From Streptomyces tubercidicus (GTDB lineage: Bacteria; Actinomycetota; Actinomycetes; Streptomycetales; Streptomycetaceae): 64,000 nt of DNA. The DNA lies in NCBI RefSeq assembly GCF_027497495.1, contig NZ_CP114205.1, forward strand, positions 1,674,001 through 1,738,000, read 5' to 3'. The notes below the pieces were generated by a model that ran no database searches, was not told the origin of the DNA, and was given only the letters and a program-made list of their open reading frames with translations. Below are positions 53,020-61,719 of this stretch, piece by piece; the stretch's first letter is position 1, and each line of letters starts with the position of its first letter. A program made the translations under genes and the position numbers.

Positions 53020-53481
53020 GTGTCCGATCAGGGTCAGCCCGTGACCTGCTCGCCGGAATGCCTTTCCCGCGCGCAGCATGCCGTCGCCACCGCGCTCTGG
53101 CACTACACGAATACGCCGTTGGCCAAGCCGTATTACGTACGTGGCTGCATTCCGGACCCGGACGACGAGGCGGCGGTGATCGTCGCACTGTGGACCGGCC
53201 CTACGGCGCGGGACAAGCGGAACCTCTTCTTTTTCGTACGCCTCATGTCCGGCGAATTGCCCGTTCCCGCGGCGCGGGTCGCCAGCGGAATGATGCGGCT
53301 GAGCCGGGGAACGCACATCTTCGGCTTCGCCGGCCGCCACTTCGACGGCAAGCGGGTTCTCCAGGGCAGCAAACTGGTCAAGGGGCGCCCCGCACCCTGC
53401 CTCTGCACGAACACCGGCGAGCCGGAGGGGCCACGGGGCTTCTACTTCGAACGGCCGGGGCAGCTGAAGCAGTACCACTGA
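53020..53481 (+). CDS. hypothetical protein, last gene of the cassette
   Basis: 153 aa from a GTG at 53020 with AGAGGAGA upstream. Scattered cysteines (VTCSPECLSRAQ, RGCIPDPDD, APCLCTNTG) and aromatic-rich strands (NLFFFVRLMSGELPVPAAR, HIFGFAGRHFDGKRVL). No membrane segment or family I recognise. Same strand, ~90 nt after the previous gene, so probably co-transcribed with the zinc-ribbon genes. Confidence 0.7.
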   Translation: MSDQGQPVTCSPECLSRAQHAVATALWHYTNTPLAKPYYVRGCIPDPDDEAAVIVALWTGPTARDKRNLFFFVRLMSGELPVPAARVASGMMRLSRGTHIFGFAGRHFDGKRVLQGSKLVKGRPAPCLCTNTGEPEGPRGFYFERPGQLKQYH

Positions 53482-53582
53482 GGGGTGTCGGGCTCACGGC
53501 ATCGCGTCGGATGGAAAACGTCCACGACGCACTGCGCTGTCCACGGCAACGGCAACGGGAACGGGAACGGGAAAACGCCTGG

Positions 53583-54000
53583 ACGTGCCATATCCGAACG
53601 GCTCCAGCGGGATCTGGAGCGGCTCCCGCGCCTCCCCGTGGTACCCGACGTTGGAAATGCGCCCGCCCGGCTTCGTGACCCGGAAGGCCGCCTCCCAGGT
53701 CTGGGGCGCGCCGAGCGCCTCGATGGCCGCGTCGACTCCCTGGCCGTCCGTCAGCTCCAGAATCCGCTCGACCGGTTCGCACTGTGTGGTCGACGATCAG
53801 GTCGGCGACGAAGCGGCGGGCGAGTTCCTGACGGGCGGGGACCGATTCGACGGCGATGATGAGACCGGCGCCGAGCAGCCGGCAGCCGATGGTGGCCGAC
53901 AGCCCCACCGCGCCCTGCGCGAAGATCGCGACGGTTTCGCCCAGTTGGAGTTCCGCGTGTTCGGCGGCGACGAAACCGGTGGAGCGGGCCTGGCGACGGC
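53583..54000 (-). pseudogene. zinc-type alcohol dehydrogenase remnant, frameshifted
   Basis: Reading the minus strand gives FVAAEHAELQLGETVAIFAQ, then GAVGLSATIGCRLLGAG and FVADLIVDHT in one frame. After a break near 53767-53785, ERILELTDGQGVDAAIEALG, then TWEAAFRVTKPGGRISNVGY and LQIPLEPFGYG follow in another frame. Together they are the NAD-binding half of a zinc-dependent alcohol dehydrogenase. The catalytic-domain start and the C-terminal end are missing. Confidence 0.75.
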
Positions 54001-54039
54001 CGTCGCGTCATCTTCCGCTCGTTCGGCCGACACGGCAGT

Positions 54040-54726
54040 TCAGCCCATGAGGCCGGCCTGGTGTGCCAGCAGCGCGGCCTGCACCCGGCTGCCGCAGCCC
54101 GTCTTTCCCAGGATCGAGCCGACATGGGTCTTGACCGTCCCCACCCCGATGCCGAGCCGCGCGCCGATCTCCAGGTTCGAGAGCCCCTCACCCAGCATGA
54201 CGAGCACCTCCCGTTCCCGGTCCGTCAGACCTTGCACCCTGCTGTCCAAGGGGCCGGGCCCGCCGCCCCTGAGCATCCGCCGGACGACGGTCCCGGTGAC
54301 ACCGGGCGAGAGCACCGCGTCTCCCACGGCCGCGGCCCGTACCGCGCGGATCAGTTCCTCCGGCCCCTCGTCCTTCAGCAGGAAGCCGGTGGCGCCGGCG
54401 CGCAGGGCCCGGATGACGTTCTCCTCGTCGCCGAACGTGGTGAGCATGACCACCTGTGGCCGGTGTTCCAGGGCGGCGAGCGGTTCGATGGCGGCGAGCC
54501 CGTCGAGTACGGGCATCCGGACGTCGAGGAGCACCACATCGGGCCGCTCCTCGGTGGCGAGCCGGATGGCCTCGGCGCCGTTGGCCGCCTCACTCACCAC
54601 TTCGATGCCCTCGGTGTGCCGGAGAATCATCCGGACGCCGTGCCGGACCATCTCCTCGTCGTCGGCGAGCAGCACCCGGATCGTGGAACCCGGCCCGGAT
54701 CCAGCGGAGTTGGCCTGGTCAGTCAT
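54040..54726 (-). CDS. NarL/FixJ-type response regulator
   Basis: 228 aa; start ATG at 54726, 8 nt inside the kinase gene. Receiver domain with phospho-Asp in VVLLDVRMPVLDG, the Thr in MLTTFGDEENV and Lys in GFLLKDEGPEEL. LuxR-type HTH at the C-terminus (LTDREREVLVMLGEGLSNLE, IGVGTVKTHVGSILGKTG). Paired with the overlapping histidine kinase gene. Regulon unknown. Confidence 0.92.
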   Translation of the reverse strand: MTDQANSAGSGPGSTIRVLLADDEEMVRHGVRMILRHTEGIEVVSEAANGAEAIRLATEERPDVVLLDVRMPVLDGLAAIEPLAALEHRPQVVMLTTFGDEENVIRALRAGATGFLLKDEGPEELIRAVRAAAVGDAVLSPGVTGTVVRRMLRGGGPGPLDSRVQGLTDREREVLVMLGEGLSNLEIGARLGIGVGTVKTHVGSILGKTGCGSRVQAALLAHQAGLMG

Positions 54727-56560
54727 GCGTCCTGCTCCCACCATGAGGTTCGGTCACCATCGGAACGGTAAAACGGTCGATCGCGATCAATGTGTCGGAC
54801 CGGAAGCAGTAGCGGACGATCGGCAGCCGACCGCCCTCGGGAGGATTGTCGGCGTACGGATAGCGGCACTCCGTGGCGGAGGGCGGCCGCGGCGGTTCGT
54901 GCCCCAGCGCGGCCGCGCGCACGATCCCGTCGTCCGCCGGCACGGCGCCCTTCAGCTGCTCCTTCGTCATCCCCACCCGGGGCGGTGCGGGCCGCTCGTA
55001 CGCGAGCTCATAGCGTGAATGGGCCACCAGCAAGACCCCGAACACCAGCATCACCGCCACCCCGATCAGACCGAGCAGCCCGATGACGGCTCCGGCGGCG
55101 CGCCGCTGGAGGATGGCGGCTCTGCTGACGGGCTCGTCGACGCCGCCGGGCTCGTCGATGCTGCCGGGCTCATCGGCGCTCCTGGGCTTGCCGACGCCGC
55201 CGGGCTCGGCGGCGGCCATCCCCGGCCGCCCGCTGCTGTCCGACGCCGCGTCGGCCGTCCCCGCATCAGCTGCCTCCGCGTCGGCAGTCTCCGCTTCGGC
55301 AGTCTCCGCGTCCACCGTCTCCGCGGCCGGGCCGGGATCGGCGGGGATGGCGGCCACCACGGCGAAGCCGCCTCCGGGCGTCCGCCCGGCCTCCAGTGCG
55401 CCGCCGAGCAGTGCCACCCGCTCCCGCAGGCCGGCCAGCCCGCGCCCGGAGCCGAGGCCCGTCGAGGCGGCGGGCCGGGTGGGCGGCACACCGTTGCGGA
55501 CCCGCACCTGCACCCGCTCGCCGGTGTGCCGGACGGTCACCGTCACATGCGCCCCGGCCGCGTACCGGTGCACATTGGTGAGCGACTCGCGCGCCACGCG
55601 ATGCACCGCCCGCCGCACCCGGGCGGGCCGGGCGTCCAGATCCGCCCCCTCCCAGCACAGCTCGACCGGAATGCCGCCCCTGCGCGACTCCTCCACCAGC
55701 GCCTCGATATCCGCACGGGTACCCGTCGCATCGGTCAGCGCGCCGGTGCCGGTGTCGCTCTCCAGTGGGCCGAGGACCCCCAGCGCCTCGCGCAGCTCCT
55801 GCATCGCGTCGCGGGTGGCGCGACGCACCACGGCGGCCTCGTCCCGCAGCTCGGGCGCCTGTTTACCCAGCGCCATCTCCAGGCCGCCCGCGTGCAGGGA
55901 GACAAGGCTCAGCCGGTGCCCGACCAGATCGTGCATCTCGGCGGCGATCCGCGAGCGCTCGCGCATACGGGACTCGCTGTCCGCCAGCCGGCGCGCCTGC
56001 TCGGCGGCGGCCGCGCGCTCCCGCAGGGCCCGCAGCAGCCGACCCTGCTGACCCGCGGCGGTACCGACCAGCCCCGGCACCACGACCGTGGTCAGGGCGA
56101 GCACGGCGCCCAGCGCAAGGCCGAACAGGTTGCCGCCCACCTCCAGCGTGGGCGCGAACACCGCGCAGGTCAGCATCGTCAGGGCGGCCGCCCCGAGGAT
56201 CACCCCGACCCGCTGCCGTGGCGTACGCATCTGCCGGGTCGCGGTGTAGGCGGCCACCGCGGTCAGCAGCGCCGCGGAGGGCGCCGCCCCCGTCAGCGCG
56301 GCCAGCCCGACCGCACAGGCCACCGGAAACCGGCGCCGGACCAGCACCAGCGCGGCGCCGAGAATCGCCAGCGCTTCCGCCGCGCCCACCAGCCGGGCCT
56401 CGACCGTCGACAGCCCCGTATGGGCGACCAGCACCAGCACCGCGGCCAGGACCGCTTCTCCCGCCGCCCGCCACCACAGCCACCGCCCGTGCTCCCCCGG
56501 CCCGGCAAAGAGGCTCCGGGAAACGGGGGGATCGGACTCGGGTGGGGCGCTGGACGGCAT
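54719..56560 (-). CDS. HisKA_3-type sensor kinase with an extra C-terminal membrane module
   Basis: 613 aa from the ATG at 56560. No Shine-Dalgarno; GATAAT ends 7 nt before the ATG, so the mRNA may be leaderless. About five N-terminal membrane segments, then the dimerisation/phosphorylation helix with His in AAEMHDLVGHRLSLVSLHAG and the ATPase (ESLTNVHRYA, GRGLAGLRERVALLGG). Unusually, an Ala/Glu/Asp/Thr-rich linker (~405-487) continues into a further membrane segment (~488-513) and a ~100-residue end domain with ECRYPYADNPPEGG. The linker includes near-tandem A-E-T-A-E-A-E-T-type repeats. Partner of the response regulator. Confidence 0.9.
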   Translation of the reverse strand: MPSSAPPESDPPVSRSLFAGPGEHGRWLWWRAAGEAVLAAVLVLVAHTGLSTVEARLVGAAEALAILGAALVLVRRRFPVACAVGLAALTGAAPSAALLTAVAAYTATRQMRTPRQRVGVILGAAALTMLTCAVFAPTLEVGGNLFGLALGAVLALTTVVVPGLVGTAAGQQGRLLRALRERAAAAEQARRLADSESRMRERSRIAAEMHDLVGHRLSLVSLHAGGLEMALGKQAPELRDEAAVVRRATRDAMQELREALGVLGPLESDTGTGALTDATGTRADIEALVEESRRGGIPVELCWEGADLDARPARVRRAVHRVARESLTNVHRYAAGAHVTVTVRHTGERVQVRVRNGVPPTRPAASTGLGSGRGLAGLRERVALLGGALEAGRTPGGGFAVVAAIPADPGPAAETVDAETAEAETADAEAADAGTADAASDSSGRPGMAAAEPGGVGKPRSADEPGSIDEPGGVDEPVSRAAILQRRAAGAVIGLLGLIGVAVMLVFGVLLVAHSRYELAYERPAPPRVGMTKEQLKGAVPADDGIVRAAALGHEPPRPPSATECRYPYADNPPEGGRLPIVRYCFRSDTLIAIDRFTVPMVTEPHGGSRTHD

Positions 56561-56820
56561 AACGACAATTATCGAGGGCCCACAGGGCGCACCTCTGCTT
56601 CTTGCGGGCGACCCGCCTCTGCCCAAAGACAGAGGCCGTCGCCGGACGGGCTGCGTGACGTACGTCCTGTGGGCTGACGGCGACACCGCCGCCCTGCTGC
56701 TCCCCGAGTACGGTTCCGGGCCACGGCGCTGGGACTCGCCGCGGGGTCACGCCGCGGGGCCACCGCGCAGGGCCACCCCGCCCGGCCACCCCGCCGGGAC
56801 CGCATCTCGGCCGCCCCTCG

Positions 56821-57723
56821 CTAAAGCTGCCGGAGGTGATCGCGCAGCGCGCGGGCGACCTGGGCCATGACGGCGTCGGCGTCGGGCTGTGTGCTGGCGG
56901 GGACGAGTGACTCGGTGAGGACGGCGATGGCGAAGGCCTGACCGTCGGAGTGCTCGACGACGCCGACTTCGTGGCGGAGGTTGAGGAGGGTTCCGGTCTT
57001 GGAGGACCAGGTGGAGGCGTCGGAGCTGAAGTCCGGGGCGATGCGCTGCCGCAGCAGGTTGTCCGTCATGAGGGAGCGGACGCGCCCGGCCACCTCCGGG
57101 GGGATCGCCGACGGTGTCCACAGGGCCTGCAGGAGTTCGACGTAGGAGCGCGCGCTGCCGGAGTTCGCGCGGGTCACATCGAGCTGCGGCACCCGGTGGC
57201 CGCGGCCGCTGGTGCCGGCTTCAATCGCGAGCGCATGGGCGAGATGTGCTTCTGCGGCATCGAAGCGTTCCACGGGGGTCTCGGTCAGCTCGCGGACGGT
57301 ATGCCGGACGGAGATGCCCTGGAGGCCGAACTCCCGGAGGATCTCCGCCACTTGAGCGGGCGGGGTGAGGGCGAACAACGCGTCCGCGGCCGTCCCGTCG
57401 CTCACGCTGGTGCTGAGGTATAGCAGATCGTCGACCGCGATCCGGGCGGGGTGACGGAACCGGCTCAGCCCGGTCGGGCCGGGCGAGGTGATCCGCCCGG
57501 GTTCCACCGTGAGCATCGTCGATCCGCTGAGCTCGCCCCGTCGGATGCGCTCCAGCGTCGCCAGCGCCAGCGGGATCTTCACCAGGGAGGCGGCGGGCAG
57601 CGGGGTGTCCGGATCGATGCCCAGCTCTTGCCCCGTCTGCAGGTCCCGTACGAGAAAGCAACCGTGCAGGCCGCCGTCGCGCAGCCGCTGACGCATCTCC
57701 CGCAGCAGTGCCTCGCTGCTCAT
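56821..57723 (-). CDS. blaB: serine-hydrolase/beta-lactamase-like protein, BlaB type
   Basis: 300 aa from the ATG at 57723, overlapping the LysR gene stop (ATGA). Penicillin-recognising fold: SxxK at 46-49 (ASLVKI), SDG at 108-110 and KTG at 242-244. The class A E-x-x-x-N loop is missing and there is no signal peptide, so it is likely a cytoplasmic sensor or partner rather than a resistance enzyme. In S. cacaoi, BlaB has the same SxxK/SDG/KTG pattern, lacks beta-lactamase activity and is needed with the LysR protein BlaA to induce blaL. The layout here matches. Confidence 0.85.
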   Translation of the reverse strand: MSSEALLREMRQRLRDGGLHGCFLVRDLQTGQELGIDPDTPLPAASLVKIPLALATLERIRRGELSGSTMLTVEPGRITSPGPTGLSRFRHPARIAVDDLLYLSTSVSDGTAADALFALTPPAQVAEILREFGLQGISVRHTVRELTETPVERFDAAEAHLAHALAIEAGTSGRGHRVPQLDVTRANSGSARSYVELLQALWTPSAIPPEVAGRVRSLMTDNLLRQRIAPDFSSDASTWSSKTGTLLNLRHEVGVVEHSDGQAFAIAVLTESLVPASTQPDADAVMAQVARALRDHLRQL

Positions 57724-58625
57724 GTCGTCACCGGGCCCTGCGTCGGCACGTCTCCCTCGTCGGCGCCGAGGCAGCGGGCGATGTCCTCGCCCAGACGCGC
57801 ACGGATGTGGTCCGGGTGTCCGGCCGCGGCGGTGGCCAGGACGAACCCCCGGGTGAGGGTGATCTCGCCGATGGGGCGCCAGCGCAGGGCGAGTTCGCCG
57901 GCCTGCGCGGGGGAGCAGAGCAGCACATCGCGCGAGCACAGCACCTCCGCCGCGGCGGTCGTGTGGTCGGCCGCGACGGCGAGCTGGGCGGGCCGCAGAC
58001 CGACGGCATCGCGCAGCCGCGTCAGCGGGTCACGGATGTGCGGCACATCGTCCTCCGGCTGGATCCAGATACGGCGGGGCTCGCCGACCGCCGCGCGCCC
58101 GCACCGCAGCGTCTCGACATAGATGCGCTTCGCGCCCGGATCCTGCGCACTGGCGAGTCCGAGCGGCACGGACCAGGTCGCCTCGTCGCGCGGGACGGCG
58201 AGCAAGGCGGCACGCACCTGCTGGGAGTGCAGGAGCTCGGCCCGCTCCGCCGGTGCCGCGGCACGGAGATCGAGGGTGACGCCGTGGCCTCGTGCGTCGG
58301 CGATGAGGCGGGCGAGGCCGGCGGTGGAGCAGATGTCGGGGACCGCGAGCCGCCAGGGCTTGAGCTTGGCCGTCTCCGCCTCGTGCTGCAGGACATCGGC
58401 CGCGAGCACCAGTCGTCTGGCGGCCGGCAGCAGATCCCGGCCGAAGGGGGTGAGAACGGCCCGCCGTGCCGTCCGTTCGAAGAGCTGCTCACCGAAGCGC
58501 TCCTCAAGGGCGGCGACGCGACGGCTGGCCACCGACTGCGACATCCGCGCGGCGGCCGCTCCGACGGTGAAACTGCCGCGCTCGCTCACGCTGACAAACG
58601 CACGGCACGCTCCCACCAGATCCAC
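57720..58625 (-). CDS. blaA: LysR-family regulator, BlaA/AmpR-like
   Basis: 301 aa from the GTG at 58625; an ATG at 58652 is in frame but lies inside a palindromic operator. The N-terminal HTH (FVSVSERGSFTVGAAAARMS, then SVASRRVAALEERFGEQLFE) is followed by a LysR effector domain (LAVPDICSTAGLARLIADAR, AALLAVPRDEATWSV). It precedes the beta-lactamase-like gene in an overlapping pair and is divergent from a class A beta-lactamase. That is the arrangement of BlaA in S. cacaoi, so it is probably the activator of that beta-lactamase. Confidence 0.85.
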   Translation of the reverse strand: MDLVGACRAFVSVSERGSFTVGAAAARMSQSVASRRVAALEERFGEQLFERTARRAVLTPFGRDLLPAARRLVLAADVLQHEAETAKLKPWRLAVPDICSTAGLARLIADARGHGVTLDLRAAAPAERAELLHSQQVRAALLAVPRDEATWSVPLGLASAQDPGAKRIYVETLRCGRAAVGEPRRIWIQPEDDVPHIRDPLTRLRDAVGLRPAQLAVAADHTTAAAEVLCSRDVLLCSPAQAGELALRWRPIGEITLTRGFVLATAAAGHPDHIRARLGEDIARCLGADEGDVPTQGPVTT

Positions 58626-58637
58626 ACCCCGCACCCT

Positions 58638-58682
58638 ATGCGATTTCGGCATGGAAACCCGCATGAGCGCATTGGACTGCAT
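58638..58682. promoter_or_regulatory. LysR-type operator region between blaA and the beta-lactamase
   Basis: ATGC-N7-GCAT at 58638-58652 is a perfect inverted repeat with the T-N11-A spacing of LysR sites. Further GCAT half-sites start at 58661, 58669 and 58679. They lie between the LysR start and the divergent beta-lactamase gene, whose own start is ~110 nt further on. Confidence 0.6.
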
Positions 58683-58791
58683 AGATACCGGAACGCGAGG
58701 GTGGTCGCGGCAACGGAGGCCGTCCTGAGCAGGGCCGGCCACCACTCGTTCCCGTACGCTTCGCGTGCCCGGGATTCCCGGAGGTTTTCCC

Positions 58792-59748
58792 ATGCACCCC
58801 ACCCGAACCCGGCGCCTCATTGTCGGCGCACGACCCCGGCGCCTCCTTGTCGGCGCGCTTGCCGCACTCACCCTCATCCCCCTCACCACCGCCTGTGGCA
58901 ACGGCACCACCGACACCAGCCCCGCAGCCGCCACAAAGGCCGCACACACCGATACGACGCCGAAGTCATCCGCCCGCGAGTTCAAGGCACTTGAGCGGAA
59001 ATTCGACGCCCGCCTCGGCGTCTACGCCCTCAACACCGGAACGGGGCGCGAGGTCTCCTACAACGCGGACCAACGCTTCGCCCACGCCTCCACCTTCAAA
59101 GCCATGGCGGCCGGCGCCGTGCTGCGCAAGTACTCCCTGCACGGCATGGACAAGGTGATCAAGTACTCCCGCGACGATCTGGTCCCCTACTCCCCCGTGA
59201 CCGAAAAGCACGTCGACACCGGAATGACCCTGCGCGAACTGTGTGACGCCGCCGTTCGCTACAGCGACAACACCGCCGCCAATCTGCTGTTCGACGCACT
59301 CGGCGGCCCCAAGGGCCTCGACTCCGTGCTCGAAGAGCTGGGCGACCACACCACCCGGATGGTCCGCCGCGAGCCGGAGCTGAACGAGTGGGCCCCGAAC
59401 GACACCCGGGACACGACCACGCCCCGGGCCTTCGCCAAGGACCTGCGCACCTTCGTTCTCGGCGACGTCCTGCCCCGCCCCGAACGCGCACAGCTCACGA
59501 AGTGGCTCCAGACCAACACCACCGGAGCCACCCTCATCAAGGCCGGAGTGCCCAAAAACTGGGTGGTCGGCGACAAGACCGGCGCCGGCAGCACCTACGG
59601 CACCCGCAACGACATCGCCGTCGTCTGGCCACCCCACGCCGCCCCCATCGTCGTAGCCATCCTGTCGAACCGCACCGAGAAGGACGGCGAGCGCAACGAC
59701 GCCCTGGTCGCCCAGGCGGCGTCGGTGGTGGCTGATCGGCTTTCGTAG
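58792..59748 (+). CDS. blaL: class A beta-lactamase, lipoprotein form
   Basis: 318 aa; GGAGG 8 nt upstream of the ATG at 58792. Signal peptide with lipobox LTTAC (Cys35), so probably lipid-anchored. All class A motifs are present: S100-T-F-K, S158-D-N, E194-P-E-L-N and K262-T-G. It hydrolyses penicillins and possibly cephalosporins outside the membrane. Divergent from the LysR/serine-hydrolase pair that probably controls it. The symbol follows the S. cacaoi layout and is tentative. Confidence 0.93.
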   Translation: MHPTRTRRLIVGARPRRLLVGALAALTLIPLTTACGNGTTDTSPAAATKAAHTDTTPKSSAREFKALERKFDARLGVYALNTGTGREVSYNADQRFAHASTFKAMAAGAVLRKYSLHGMDKVIKYSRDDLVPYSPVTEKHVDTGMTLRELCDAAVRYSDNTAANLLFDALGGPKGLDSVLEELGDHTTRMVRREPELNEWAPNDTRDTTTPRAFAKDLRTFVLGDVLPRPERAQLTKWLQTNTTGATLIKAGVPKNWVVGDKTGAGSTYGTRNDIAVVWPPHAAPIVVAILSNRTEKDGERNDALVAQAASVVADRLS

Positions 59749-59771
59749 GGGGCGGGCTGACTGGCCGGCCC

Positions 59772-61025
59772 CTACGGTCGCCGACCGTCGGATGGCCGTG
59801 ACGGGTTCGCCATGGCCGGTATCCGGCTTCGTGGGTGGACGGCGTGGCTCCGTATGGCGGGGAGCATGATCATGAGGCCAAGGAATGCCAGTCCGGCGGC
59901 GGCTGCCGGGATCAAGCCCTGGCCGGCCGCGAGGAAGCCGCCTCCCACCGCTCCCCCCAGCGCCGCACCGACGTAGACCGCACTGCTCTGGACGGCCATG
60001 GCCTGCGCCGCCGCCTCCGTCCCCGCACGGGCGAGCATCAGGGACTGGATGCTGGGCGGCACCGCCCATGCGGCGCCCGACCAGACAACCAGCAGCACGG
60101 CGGTGAGCGCGACGGGGACCGGCCTGATGAGCCAGAGACCGGCAAAGGCCAGCATCGCCGCGCAGAACACCGTGCTCACGAGGACGAAGACCCGGCCCGG
60201 CGTGTAGCGGTCAATGAGGCGGCCGGCAGCCTGAGTCCCGAGCAGGCCGCCGATGCCCGAGCAGACCAGCAGCAGGGCGAGGACCGCTGGTGACACCCCG
60301 GAGACACCGGAGAGGAAGGGCGCGATGTACGTCTGGAAGGCCAGATTGCCCGCGACGGTCAGGATGGTGACGACGAGAATCACCGTGACGGCACCGTTGA
60401 GCAGCGAACGGACCATGTCGGGAAGGCTTTTGCGCTCCGAGACCGCGTGAGCCTCGGCGCGCGGGAGGGTACGGAGGAGCAGGAGGAGCGCGCCGATCCC
60501 CAGCAGCCCTCCGAATATGAAGGTCGCCCGCCAGCCGAGGAACGCACCGATCCACGTACCGGCCGGCACGCCGAGCAGGACCGCGCCGGTCAGACCGGTC
60601 ATGACGGTGGCCAGATAGCGGCCCTGACGCTGCGGTGGCGCCTCGGCGCCGGCGGCGGCCAAGGCGGTGGGAAGGACGAGGGCAGCGGCCAGAGCAGCCA
60701 GGACACGCAGTGCCATGAGTGGTGCGTAGGTGTCCACGAGCAGGACCGCGAAATTCGCGGCTCCGAACACCGTGAGCGCTCCGCACAGGGCGCGTCTCCG
60801 TGGGATCTGGAGCGGCAGGAGCGCCCACAGCGGGGCGGCGAGCGCGTACGTGAGCGAGTACACCGTCACCAGCTGACCGGTGGCGGTCTCGGACAGTTGG
60901 ACGGTGTTCGACACTGCCGGGAGAACGCCGATGACGATGTAGTCGTCCGTCTGCACAGCGAAGGCAGCAAGCGTCAGGGCCCATAGCCACAGCGGCCCGG
61001 CTCGGGTTAAGAACTTCATGGACAT
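59772..61025 (-). CDS. MFS efflux transporter (DHA1-like)
   Basis: 417 aa from the ATG at 61025. Twelve predicted membrane segments. DHA1-type signatures include TDDYIVIGVLPAVSNTV in TM1, APLWALLPLQIPRRRAL (loop 2-3) and GVPAGTWIGAFLGWRATF (motif-C-like). Substrate unknown; probable drug or metabolite export. Divergent from a TetR regulator with a palindrome between them. A perfect hairpin (ACGGTC gcc GACCGT, 59774-59788) lies over its last codons and may also end the converging beta-lactamase transcript. Confidence 0.9.
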   Translation of the reverse strand: MSMKFLTRAGPLWLWALTLAAFAVQTDDYIVIGVLPAVSNTVQLSETATGQLVTVYSLTYALAAPLWALLPLQIPRRRALCGALTVFGAANFAVLLVDTYAPLMALRVLAALAAALVLPTALAAAGAEAPPQRQGRYLATVMTGLTGAVLLGVPAGTWIGAFLGWRATFIFGGLLGIGALLLLLRTLPRAEAHAVSERKSLPDMVRSLLNGAVTVILVVTILTVAGNLAFQTYIAPFLSGVSGVSPAVLALLLVCSGIGGLLGTQAAGRLIDRYTPGRVFVLVSTVFCAAMLAFAGLWLIRPVPVALTAVLLVVWSGAAWAVPPSIQSLMLARAGTEAAAQAMAVQSSAVYVGAALGGAVGGGFLAAGQGLIPAAAAGLAFLGLMIMLPAIRSHAVHPRSRIPAMANPSRPSDGRRP

Positions 61026-61037
61026 GAGGGTAACGGT

Positions 61038-61050
61038 CGTTTCCTAAACG
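61038..61050. promoter_or_regulatory. TetR operator palindrome
   Basis: CGTTT-CCT-AAACG, a perfect 5-bp inverted repeat, sits 12 nt from the transporter start in the control region of the divergent TetR gene. It is the probable binding site for that repressor on both promoters. Confidence 0.6.
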
Positions 61051-61104
61051 GTGTGTCAGAGTATGGACGACGTAGAGGGAGAGCGGAGAGGGAGGTGCAC
61101 GGGA

Positions 61105-61689
61105 GTGCCCAGACCGGCCGACCCGCAGCGTCGACGCGAGGTGCTCGACGCGGTGATCGACCAGCTCGCAGCCACGGGGATCGGTAGCTTCTCGCTACGC
61201 ACACTGGCGGCGGGGATCGGCCAGAGCACCCGTGTACTGACCCATCACTTCGCCGACAAGAACGCCCTACTCACGGCCGTACTCGCCCGGCTCGACGAAC
61301 GGCAGCACACGGCACTGCGGTCGACACCGGGCTGGTATGACCCCGCCGTCAAGATAGGCTCCCTCGTCCGGTCGGCGTGGGAACGCAACCTCGGCTCCGA
61401 TGAGCTCGCCATGACCCAACTCTTCCGGGAGATCGAAGGACTCGCCGCCGCCGGCCGACTGCCGCTCCCCGGCGCCGGGTTCGTACGAGGGCGTGCCGAG
61501 TTCGTCGCCTCGTGCCTGGTCCGCCGCGGCCTGCCCGACAGCAGCGCCCTGATCAAAGCGACGCTGCTCAACAGCGGCTTCTCCAGCCTGCAGAGCGACT
61601 ACCTCATCACCGGGGACAGGGAACGCACCGAAGCCGCCCTCGACGAACTGTGCGCGTGGATCGACTCCTGCGTGGACCAAAGGGGCTGA
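61105..61689 (+). CDS. TetR-family repressor
   Basis: 194 aa from the GTG at 61105, chosen because GGGAGG lies upstream and TetR proteins of this type begin just before RPADPQRRREVLDA; an ATG at 61063 is also in frame. HTH: IGSFSLRTLAAGIGQSTRVL and THHFADKNALLTAVL. A ligand-binding helical C-terminal domain follows. Divergent from the MFS transporter, so it probably represses efflux until an inducer binds. Confidence 0.87.
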   Translation: MPRPADPQRRREVLDAVIDQLAATGIGSFSLRTLAAGIGQSTRVLTHHFADKNALLTAVLARLDERQHTALRSTPGWYDPAVKIGSLVRSAWERNLGSDELAMTQLFREIEGLAAAGRLPLPGAGFVRGRAEFVASCLVRRGLPDSSALIKATLLNSGFSSLQSDYLITGDRERTEAALDELCAWIDSCVDQRG

Positions 61690-61695
61690 GCCCCT
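61681..61695. terminator. hairpin and 17-bp tandem duplication between convergent genes
   Basis: AGGGGC-tga-GCCCCT spans the TetR stop codon. Just beyond it GCGTCCGTCAGGT occurs at 61696 and again at 61713, a 17-bp tandem duplication reaching into the end of the converging glycosyltransferase gene. Confidence 0.45.
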
Positions 61696-61719
61696 GCGTC
61701 CGTCAGGTCGTGGCGTCCG

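Noticed and set aside
61063..61104. Upstream ATG for the TetR repressor
   Set aside because: It adds 14 residues without family similarity and lacks a ribosome-binding site; the GTG at 61105 fits both.
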